Assembly: GCF_019334305.1 (NCBI RefSeq)
Contig: NZ_JAHWGH010000027.1
Location: forward strand, 2,609-58,485
Direction: 5' to 3'
Length of the DNA: 55,877 nucleotides
Source of the DNA: Rossellomorea orangium
GTDB lineage: Bacteria > Bacillota > Bacilli > Bacillales > Bacillaceae_B
Shown here piece by piece: positions 29,601 through 36,118 of the stretch. The position numbers and the translations under genes were made by a program. The notes beneath the pieces are model-generated. The model was not told the DNA's origin, searched no databases, and saw only the letters and a list, made by a program, of their open reading frames with translations. Every line of letters begins with the position of its first letter. Positions within the stretch are counted from its first letter, which is position 1.

Positions 29601-31217
29601 TTGGGTAAGAAGTACTCTTCCAATCGATTTTTGAAAGGTGCAATGGTATTGACGATCGCAGCATTGGTAACGAAAATACTAAGTGCTGTCTATCGGGTGC
29701 CGTTTCAGAACATTGTTGGAGATATCGGATTTTATATATATCAGCAGGTGTATCCATTTTACGGAATCGCCATCGCGTTATCCACCTATGGATTCCCTGT
29801 CATCATTTCGAAAATGGTAGCGGAGAAACTGGAGGAAGATGATGAAGAAGGTGCAAAGAATGTGGCCGTTACCTCCTTCCTGTTCCTCTGTATCGTCGGT
29901 GTGGCCTGGTTCCTGCTTGTCTACTTCGGTTCAGGGGTGATCGCCCGGTGGATGGGAGACCCGAAGCTTAAGCCGTTGCTTCAAATGATTTCATTGTCCT
30001 TCCTTTTGTTAGCACCTCTATCTATCATAAGGGGATATTATCAAGGAAAAGAAGATATGGTACCCACGGCGGTTTCTCAGGTAACGGAACAAACCATCAG
30101 GGTGGGGACGATTCTTCTATTTTCAACCATTTTGGTATCTCAAGGGTACTCTTTGTATATGACAGGAAACGGTGCGCTGTTCGGATCCATCACCGGTGGT
30201 CTCGGTGGCTTATTGGTGCTTTTGTCGTTTCTGACTGCGCGGAAGGAAAAGCTGTTTTCACGAAAATACTTTTCTCTGCCTGTCGGATATATACAAATCT
30301 GGTCCCGGTTATTAAAGAATGGTACGGCCATCTGCGTCAGTGCGATGCTGCTCGTCTTACTTCAATTTGTTGATTCACTGAACGTATATTCCCTACTTAT
30401 ATCCTCTGGGATGGAAGAAGTAAGTGCGAAAACGTGGAAAGGGATTTATGACCGGGGACAGCCTTTTGTCCAGCTCGGAACGGTTGTGGCTACATCCATC
30501 TCACTGACCATTGTTCCACTCGTCACCAATGCCTATCTGAAAAGAAAAGAGGATTTAGTGAGGGAATACAGCCAGCTGGCCCTTAAAATAAGCATTACCA
30601 TCGGGTTTGCTGCGACTCTCGGGATCATTAACATCATGGTGCCGACGAACACGATGCTATTTGAAAATGCCCTTGGTTCAAAGGTCATCGCTGTATTCTG
30701 CCTGTCGATATTCTTTAGCTGTCTTATCTTGACATTTGCCGGTATTTTTCAAGGCATCGGGAAGATTTATTTCCCTGCATTCTGCATTGTAACAGGCATT
30801 TTTGTAAAATATCTTGGCAATGCCTTGCTGATCCCGATCATGGGGATCATGGGTGCATCCATATCTACGGTAGGCTCTTTAAGCATAACGGCCATCATGA
30901 TGCTGAGTTATTTACGAAAGCTGTTTCCCATCCGTTTTTTCACCTTCTCTTTTTATAAAACATTGTTGATGAGCGGTGCAGCCATGACGATTGGTTTACA
31001 GGGATTATTGCAGATTTATGATACACTTTTAGACAAAGGAATGCCTGATCGTCCACTTTCCATCCTCTTTTCATTAGGTGGAGTAGGGATTGGGGGCGCC
31101 ATCTTTCTGGTCGTGCTATTAAGAGGGAATGTCCTCTCAAGGGAAGACATCAGTTTCTTGCCTTTTGGGAGCAAATGGACGTGGCTGATGGATAAGGTTC
31201 AGCCGAATAATAAGTAG
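29601..31217 (+). CDS. yabM: Polysaccharide-flippase family membrane protein (YabM, SpoVB-like)
   Basis: The 538-residue protein is a polytopic membrane protein with about 14 hydrophobic segments, of the MOP exporter superfamily (Polysacc_synt/MurJ-like, close to SpoVB). Typical of this group is the N-terminal FLKGAMVLTIAALVTKILSAVYRVPFQNIVGD. It probably flips a lipid-linked sugar precursor, but the substrate is not known. Translation starts at TTG 29601 with a weak AGGAAAACGGG site. yabN follows after 13 bp. Confidence 0.88.
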   Translation: MGKKYSSNRFLKGAMVLTIAALVTKILSAVYRVPFQNIVGDIGFYIYQQVYPFYGIAIALSTYGFPVIISKMVAEKLEEDDEEGAKNVAVTSFLFLCIVGVAWFLLVYFGSGVIARWMGDPKLKPLLQMISLSFLLLAPLSIIRGYYQGKEDMVPTAVSQVTEQTIRVGTILLFSTILVSQGYSLYMTGNGALFGSITGGLGGLLVLLSFLTARKEKLFSRKYFSLPVGYIQIWSRLLKNGTAICVSAMLLVLLQFVDSLNVYSLLISSGMEEVSAKTWKGIYDRGQPFVQLGTVVATSISLTIVPLVTNAYLKRKEDLVREYSQLALKISITIGFAATLGIINIMVPTNTMLFENALGSKVIAVFCLSIFFSCLILTFAGIFQGIGKIYFPAFCIVTGIFVKYLGNALLIPIMGIMGASISTVGSLSITAIMMLSYLRKLFPIRFFTFSFYKTLLMSGAAMTIGLQGLLQIYDTLLDKGMPDRPLSILFSLGGVGIGGAIFLVVLLRGNVLSREDISFLPFGSKWTWLMDKVQPNNK

Positions 31218-31230
31218 CGAGGAGATTAAC

Positions 31231-32691
31231 ATGAATACCATAACGATAGTCGGGTTAGGGGCAGGAGATTTAGAACAGCTTCCCCTTGGAGTATATAGAC
31301 GTATTAAAAGCAGCTCACATCTTTACTTGAGGACGGATCGGCATCCCGTCGTAAAGGATTTACTGTCAGAAGGGGTGACGTTTCAATCGTTTGACGCTGT
31401 ATATGAAAAACATGATCAGTTTGATCTCGTATATGAAGAGATTGTCCGTGAACTGGTGGCCGCATCAGAGCGGCATTCACTTGTATACGCCGTTCCCGGT
31501 CACCCTTTGGTCGCTGAAAAGGCTGTCCAAATGCTACTGCATCTTCACGGTGAAGGAAAGATCCACGTTGAGATCGGCGGGGGACAGAGCTTTATTGATG
31601 CCCTGTTTGCTTCTGTCGGAGCGGATCCGATTGATGGGTTCCAGCTCCTTGATGGGACCAGCTTAAAGCTTCAAGATATTCATATGAAACAGCAGCTCAT
31701 CATCGGACAAGTATATGATGCCTTCATTGCTTCTGAGGTGAAACTCACTCTGATGGAGCTCTATCCATATGATTATGAAGTCATGCTTGTAACGGCTGCA
31801 GGGAGCAGTGAAGAGAAAGTGGAGCGGATTCCACTGGTGGAGCTTGACCGGGTGGCCCATCTGAGCAATCTGACCAGTTTATACATTCCTGCAGTGAAAG
31901 AAATGGAGTCCTCCTTTAAGCAATATGCCACATTAAGAGAGATCATTTCGACGCTCCGGGGTCCAAATGGGTGTCCGTGGGACAAAGAACAAACTCATCA
32001 CTCCCTGAAAAAATACCTTATTGAAGAAACGTATGAGTTATTAGAAGCTATCGAGGAAGAAGATATTGATCATATGATCGAAGAGCTGGGCGATGTCCTT
32101 CTTCAGATCATGCTCCATGCTCAAATAGGCGAAGATGAAGGCATGTTCACCATGGAGGAAGTGATTGAAGGCCTTGCTTCCAAGATGGTCCGGAGGCATC
32201 CTCATGTATTCGGAACCGTCCAAGTGGAAAACACGGAACAGGTGAAAGCAAACTGGGACGAAATCAAGAAACGTGAAAAACAGGACGATAGGGAACCAAT
32301 GCTTAAGAACGTAGCAAAAGGTATGCCGGCTCTCATGAAGGCGTTTGAATATCAGAAAAAAGCTGCGAAAGTGGGCTTTGATTGGGCAGACCCTAAAGGT
32401 GCCTGGGAGAAAGTATGGGAAGAATTAAAGGAATTTGAAAGTGAAGTCGAGAATAATAGTGAAAATAGCATGAAAAAAGAATTTGGAGATGTGTTATTCG
32501 CTCTTATCAACGTGGCCAGATTTTATAAGATTTACCCTGAGGAAGCTTTAGCCATGACGAACACGAAATTCTACCGCCGTTTTTCTTATGTGGAAGAACA
32601 GGTTGAAAAATCCGGAAAGAGCTTTGAGGACTATTCGCTGGAAGAGTTGGATCAATTCTGGAACGAAGCGAAAAAGATGAATATCGAATAA
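31231..32691 (+). CDS. yabN: Fusion of tetrapyrrole-methylase-like and MazG pyrophosphohydrolase domains (YabN)
   Basis: The 486-residue protein has a SAM-methylase-like (YabN_N) domain at about 1-220, beginning ITIVGLGAGDLEQLP. Two MazG repeats follow (about 230-350 and 370-480) with acidic metal motifs EETYELLEAIEEED and ELGDVLLQI. MazG proteins hydrolyse nucleoside triphosphates, often abnormal ones. The role of the first domain is unknown. It stands between yabM and rqcP as in B. subtilis and probably shares their transcript. Confidence 0.93.
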   Translation: MNTITIVGLGAGDLEQLPLGVYRRIKSSSHLYLRTDRHPVVKDLLSEGVTFQSFDAVYEKHDQFDLVYEEIVRELVAASERHSLVYAVPGHPLVAEKAVQMLLHLHGEGKIHVEIGGGQSFIDALFASVGADPIDGFQLLDGTSLKLQDIHMKQQLIIGQVYDAFIASEVKLTLMELYPYDYEVMLVTAAGSSEEKVERIPLVELDRVAHLSNLTSLYIPAVKEMESSFKQYATLREIISTLRGPNGCPWDKEQTHHSLKKYLIEETYELLEAIEEEDIDHMIEELGDVLLQIMLHAQIGEDEGMFTMEEVIEGLASKMVRRHPHVFGTVQVENTEQVKANWDEIKKREKQDDREPMLKNVAKGMPALMKAFEYQKKAAKVGFDWADPKGAWEKVWEELKEFESEVENNSENSMKKEFGDVLFALINVARFYKIYPEEALAMTNTKFYRRFSYVEEQVEKSGKSFEDYSLEELDQFWNEAKKMNIE

Positions 32692-32704
32692 GGGGAGATA
32701 TACA

Positions 32705-32980
32705 ATGGTATCCATGAGATTAGATAAATTCCTGAAAGTATCAAGACTGATCAAAAGAAGAACCTTGGCGAAAGAAATTGCCGATCAGGGACGAATCACG
32801 GTGAACGGCCTGCAGGCAAAAGCGAGCTCCAATGTAAAGGTGGGGGACGAATTAAGCGTAAGGTTTGGTCAGAGGATAATGAGGGTAAAGATAGAAAGGC
32901 TTCTGGAAACAACCAAAAAAGAAGAAGCAAGCGGACTTTATTCCGTCCTCTCAGAAGAAAGAGTCGAGGAAGCGGAGTAA
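32705..32980 (+). CDS. rqcP: Ribosome-associated quality control protein RqcP (YabO)
   Basis: The 91-residue protein has an S4 RNA-binding domain (about 4-65: MRLDKFLKVSRLIKRRTLAKEIADQGRITVNG). RqcP works with RqcH in adding alanine tails to nascent chains on obstructed 50S subunits. ATG 32705 stands 7-8 bp from GGGGAG. ATG 32714, which gives the B. subtilis N terminus, is possible but is 16 bp from the site. Confidence 0.93.
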   Translation: MVSMRLDKFLKVSRLIKRRTLAKEIADQGRITVNGLQAKASSNVKVGDELSVRFGQRIMRVKIERLLETTKKEEASGLYSVLSEERVEEAE

Positions 32981-33072
32981 AGGATACATAGCTCTAGGTA
33001 TGTAAATTGGTTCTAATTTTCCCCCAAACACATAAACATAGTTACAAAGCTTGTACTATGGGAATGTGAGGG

Positions 33073-33381
33073 ATGGATATGAATCAATATTATGATGGAA
33101 ACAAAGATAAAACGACGTTTCAGGAACATGACGTGATGATGAGGGGGCGCAAGCTTCTGGACATCACAGGCGTGAAGCAAGTGGAGAGCTTCGATAACGA
33201 AGAGTTTCTCCTTGAAACGGTGATGGGATTCCTCTCTGTCAGGGGACAGAATCTTCAAATGAAGAATCTGGACGTGGATAAAGGCATCGTCTCGATAAAA
33301 GGAAAGGTGTTCGATCTCGTTTACCTGGATGAACAAAGTGGGGAGAAGGCTAAAGGCTTCTTTAGCAAGCTGTTTCGATGA
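33073..33381 (+). CDS. yabP: Spore protein YabP
   Basis: The 102-residue protein is of the YabP/YqfC family and matches B. subtilis YabP along its length (VESFDNEEFLLETVMGFLSVRGQNLQMKNL...SIKGKVFDLVYLD). It is a sigma-E-dependent sporulation protein; yabP and yabQ mutants fail at cortex formation in B. subtilis. I cannot firmly identify a sigma-E promoter in the 90 bp upstream. The stop overlaps the yabQ start (ATGA). Confidence 0.92.
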   Translation: MDMNQYYDGNKDKTTFQEHDVMMRGRKLLDITGVKQVESFDNEEFLLETVMGFLSVRGQNLQMKNLDVDKGIVSIKGKVFDLVYLDEQSGEKAKGFFSKLFR

Positions 33382-34031
33382 CCCTCTCCACCCAGTTCTA
33401 TACCATGCTCTCCATGATCGGCATGGGGGCATTATTTGGTGCGGCCCTCGACACGTACTCCCGGTTCTTAAACCGATCCGAGAGAAAACGGTGGTTTGTA
33501 TTCATTAATGACATCTTGTTTTGGGTTTTACAGGCACTGGCGATCTTTTATATCTTATTCGTTGTTAATTTCGGTGAAATCCGTTTTTATATTTTCATTG
33601 CATTGCTGTGTGGCTTTGCAGGGTATCAGGCTTTGATTAAACAGCTTTATCTTGCTTTTCTTGAACGTCTGATCCACTTTTTCATCTCCCTGTATAATTT
33701 CGGTGTGAAAATGGTGAAAAAGTTGATTTATTCACCGATAAAATGGATGATAGTGCTTCTGATCACGATTGTATTATCTGTAGGAAAAGGGCTCTTATCC
33801 GTCATATTATTCCTTTTAAAGGTAATCTTGAAGGTGATGCAATGGGCGATAAAGCTCATAATCACACCTATATGGTGGATATTAAAGGGTATTTGGAATT
33901 TATTGCCGAAAAATCTTACAAAAAGAGTCGAGAAGTTATATAATAAAATGGCAGGAATTTTTAACGCATATATCAAAAAAGTATATAGAGTGGTAGATAA
34001 GTTTAAAAGGAAACCTAAAGATAAAGAATAG
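33378..34031 (+). CDS. yabQ: Spore cortex biosynthesis membrane protein YabQ
   Basis: The 217-residue protein has four to five hydrophobic segments in the first 150 residues, followed by a lysine-rich cytoplasmic tail. The YabQ domain covers the N-terminal half. In B. subtilis YabQ sits in the outer forespore membrane of the mother cell and is needed for cortex formation. It is translationally coupled to yabP by a 4-bp overlap. Confidence 0.92.
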   Translation: MTLSTQFYTMLSMIGMGALFGAALDTYSRFLNRSERKRWFVFINDILFWVLQALAIFYILFVVNFGEIRFYIFIALLCGFAGYQALIKQLYLAFLERLIHFFISLYNFGVKMVKKLIYSPIKWMIVLLITIVLSVGKGLLSVILFLLKVILKVMQWAIKLIITPIWWILKGIWNLLPKNLTKRVEKLYNKMAGIFNAYIKKVYRVVDKFKRKPKDKE

Positions 34032-34074
34032 AGCTTAAGGCTTTGCCACTCCATATTGTAAAGGAGGTATGGGA

Positions 34075-34464
34075 ATGAGAAAGAACGTGACACCAATGGA
34101 AAATGAATATGTCCGTCATCAGGAGCATATGCATAAATCTTCATCTAAGAGAAAAAAGCGTTTGGTCCGTCGATTAGCAGTTTTCTTTGTGTTAGTGTTG
34201 GCAATTAGTGGATTTTTAATCTCGACCCTCATTTCCAGAGCCCAGGTCTTAGAAGATAAACAAACGGAAAAAGCACAATTGGAAAAAAAGTTGGAACACC
34301 TGAAAGATAAGCAATCAGCACTCGAAGAAGAGATTGTGAAGCTTAACGATGATGAATATATAGCCAAACTGGCGCGCCGGGATTACTTTTTATCAGATGA
34401 AGGTGAAATTATTTTCAACATACCTGACTCAGATAAAGAGAAAGAAGAAGAGGTGTCTTATTGA
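34075..34464 (+). CDS. divIC: Cell-division protein DivIC
   Basis: DivIC is a bitopic divisome protein that forms a complex with DivIB and FtsL. The 129-residue protein has a basic cytoplasmic N terminus, one membrane helix (about 40-60) and an external coiled coil (about 62-100), ending in the conserved ARRDYFLSDEGEIIFN. ATG 34075 lies 7 bp after AAGGAGGT; ATG 34069 would touch the ribosome-binding site and is rejected. The terminator overlaps the stop codon. Confidence 0.95.
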   Translation: MRKNVTPMENEYVRHQEHMHKSSSKRKKRLVRRLAVFFVLVLAISGFLISTLISRAQVLEDKQTEKAQLEKKLEHLKDKQSALEEEIVKLNDDEYIAKLARRDYFLSDEGEIIFNIPDSDKEKEEEVSY

Positions 34465-34478
34465 CACTCTTTTTTTTA
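34448..34478 (+). terminator. Terminator of divIC, overlapping its stop
   Basis: AAGAGGTGTC pairs imperfectly with GACACTCTTT over a 5-base loop and is followed by T7-8. Confidence 0.75.
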
Positions 34479-34538
34479 ATTGGCTATAATATATAGTAAG
34501 GTTTATCTTTTATAATTTTAAGGAGGAGCATTTCTTTT

Positions 34539-34964
34539 ATGTCAATCGAAGTAGGCAGCAAGTTACAGGGTAAGGTAACAGGTATTACAAATTTTGGAGC
34601 GTTCGTGGAATTATCGGAAGGTTCAACAGGTTTAGTTCACATTAGTGAAGTTGCAGACAACTATGTTAAGGATATTAACGAACACCTTAAAGTCGGCGAC
34701 GAAGTAACAGTTAAAGTTATTAATGTTGAGAAAGATGGAAAGATCGGTTTATCCATCCGTAAAGCGAAAGATCAACCACAACGCCCGCAGCGCCCTCAGC
34801 GTCCTCAGCGCCCGCGTAGTAATAACAAACCGAACGACACTCGTACGAAAGAGAGTTTTGAACAAAAGATGGCACGTTTCTTAAAAGACAGTGAAGATCG
34901 TTTATCATCTTTAAAGAAAAACACTGAGTCTCGTCGTGGTGGAAAAGGGGCGAAAAAAGGTTAA
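34539..34964 (+). CDS. yabR: S1 RNA-binding domain protein YabR
   Basis: The 141-residue protein has one S1 domain (about 4-75: VGSKLQGKVTGITNFGAFVELSEGSTGLVHISEVA), close to the S1 domain of polynucleotide phosphorylase. It also has a linker of repeated QRP triplets (residues 85-95) and a basic C-terminal tail. It probably binds RNA or ribosomes; the exact role is unknown. It is a little longer than B. subtilis YabR (about 128), the extra length being in the QRP linker. AAGGAGGAG precedes the ATG. Confidence 0.93.
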   Translation: MSIEVGSKLQGKVTGITNFGAFVELSEGSTGLVHISEVADNYVKDINEHLKVGDEVTVKVINVEKDGKIGLSIRKAKDQPQRPQRPQRPQRPRSNNKPNDTRTKESFEQKMARFLKDSEDRLSSLKKNTESRRGGKGAKKG

Positions 34965-35004
34965 CTTGCTGTCTATTAACCCATATAGCAGGTTGTGAAC
35001 GGAA

Positions 35005-35046
35005 AACAGGCATACTCATGATGATGAGTGTGCCTGTTTTTTTATT
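35005..35046 (+). terminator. Terminator of yabR
   Basis: AACAGGCATACTCAT (35005-35019) pairs with ATGAGTGTGCCTGTT (35024-35038), followed by T8. Confidence 0.9.
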
Positions 35047-35147
35047 GTCTCTGAAAGAGGGCTGTTATTTTGATTAAAGACCCATACAGGAAATTCGTCA
35101 TCCTTTACCGAATAGTTAATATATATCATTTAGTGGAGGCAGGATGT

Positions 35148-35618
35148 ATGAAAAAAGAACAAATCATCGATCATCACGAATCGTTTAAGAGGTGGCTGAA
35201 TGAGTTGAAGTCGATAAACAAAGTGGAATGGCTTCAACCGATGGAATCGGGTAAATGGTCGATTGCCGCCAATGTTTCCCATATCATCAAATGGGATCAA
35301 TATTCATTACAAGAGATTCTTCCATATGTCGTGGAAGGAGCAGAACTCACTCCTTTTCCGGATTTCAAACAATTTAATGGAGAAGCTGAAGAATATGCGC
35401 ACCGAGTGGTAAAACAGGAAGACTTGGTTGAAGAAGGGATCAGAACACGGGATCAAATCATAGCCTATGTGAAAAACCTTTCGGAGAATGACTTCCTGCA
35501 AGCATTCAAAGTGGGGGATCAACATTTTACCCTGGAAGAATTTTTTGAAGACTTCATCGGTCATGATAAACACCATCAAGAGCAGATCGAAGAGGTAGTA
35601 TCTTTAGAAAGAACTTGA
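35148..35618 (+). CDS. DinB-like superfamily protein
   Basis: The 156-residue protein looks like a DinB/YfiT four-helix-bundle metalloprotein. The histidines expected for the metal site are in the NVSHIIKWDQY segment (near residue 45) and in the C-terminal DFIGHDKHHQEQI segment (near 140-146). Such proteins include thiol transferases and many members of unknown role, so I assign no reaction. A GGAGG site 8 bp before 35148 fixes the start over the in-frame upstream ATG at 35070. It has no counterpart at this position in B. subtilis, where yabR is followed by the tRNAs. Confidence 0.8.
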   Translation: MKKEQIIDHHESFKRWLNELKSINKVEWLQPMESGKWSIAANVSHIIKWDQYSLQEILPYVVEGAELTPFPDFKQFNGEAEEYAHRVVKQEDLVEEGIRTRDQIIAYVKNLSENDFLQAFKVGDQHFTLEEFFEDFIGHDKHHQEQIEEVVSLERT

Positions 35619-35637
35619 ATGGCGAAAAGAGCAAAAT

Positions 35638-35669
35638 AAAAACGACTATCATCATGATAGTCGTTTTTT
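35638..35669. terminator. Bidirectional terminator between the DinB-like gene and the tRNAs
   Basis: AACGACTATC pairs with GATAGTCGTT over a 5-base loop, flanked by A5 and T7. It serves both convergent transcripts. Confidence 0.9.
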
Positions 35670-35671
35670 TA

Positions 35672-35743
35672 TGACCCGTACGGGATTCGAACCCGTGTTA
35701 CCGCCGTGAAAGGGCGGTGTCTTAACCGCTTGACCAACGGGCC
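35672..35743 (-). tRNA. trnE: tRNA-Glu (TTC anticodon)
   Basis: The reverse strand folds as a 72-nt cloverleaf with acceptor GGCCCGT/ACGGGTC, anticodon loop CTTTCAC and T-loop GGTTCGAATCC. The anticodon is TTC. The 3' CCA is not encoded. It lies 9 bp downstream of tRNA-Met in the same transcript. Confidence 0.97.
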
Positions 35744-35752
35744 GATATAATA

Positions 35753-35829
35753 TGGTAGCGGCGGAGGGGATCGAACCCCCGACCTCACGGGTATGAACCG
35801 TACGCTCTAGCCAGCTGAGCTACACCGCC
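35753..35829 (-). tRNA. trnM: tRNA-Met (CAT anticodon, elongator type)
   Basis: The reverse strand gives a 77-nt cloverleaf with acceptor GGCGGTG, anticodon loop TTCATAC (CAT), T-loop GGTTCGATCC and an encoded CCA. It is not the initiator, because it lacks the CGCGGGG start and the three G-C pairs of that tRNA. Ile2 (lysidine) is unlikely by resemblance to the Bacillus elongator tRNA-Met. Confidence 0.95.
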
Positions 35830-35861
35830 ATATCAATCTATACCTTTTTGGCACAAAATCT

Positions 35862-35890
35862 ATGATACCTAGAAAGAATTATCTTGTCAA
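35862..35890 (-). promoter_or_regulatory. Sigma-A promoter of the tRNA-Met/tRNA-Glu unit
   Basis: On the minus strand TTGACA (35890-35885) and TATCAT (35867-35862) are separated by 17 bp, about 30 bp before tRNA-Met. Confidence 0.85.
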
Positions 35891-36053
35891 TATACGATTG
35901 TAAAGAATTTGTCAGATTTCCCTTAAGCATAGTAACACAAGGATTTGAAAAGAAAAAACAAGGAATTATTAGAAGATCCCTCGTGAATATTCTGAATATT
36001 TTACCGGAATCAATAGAAAGTCGTCGAAACATTCTTGGTATGCATTCCCTCAT

Positions 36054-36087
36054 TTTGACAAAGTTTTAAGCTCGTACCATTTATACT
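36054..36087 (+). promoter_or_regulatory. Spo0A-activated spoIIE promoter with 21-bp spacer
   Basis: TTGACA (36055-36060) and TATACT (36082-36087) are separated by 21 bp, too far for ordinary sigma-A use. This is the unusual spacing known for B. subtilis spoIIE and spoIIG, which need Spo0A-P. Near-match 0A boxes lie at 36022-36028 (CGTCGAA) and across the -35 (TTTGACA), each with one mismatch. Confidence 0.85.
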
Positions 36088-36118
36088 GAACAAAAAAGAA
36101 ATGGGGAGTGTTTCATAC

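Noticed and set aside
29770..29800. DnaA box-like TTATCCACC inside yabM
   Set aside because: It is a single imperfect copy in coding sequence without a cluster or DNA-unwinding element.
33001..33072. Sigma-E promoter of yabP
   Set aside because: CATAAACAT and CATAGTTAC near 33031 only partly match the -10 element, and no good -35 lies 14 bp upstream.
35884..36069. Open frame upstream of spoIIE
   Set aside because: It lies over the tRNA promoter and the spoIIE control region, with no ribosome-binding site.
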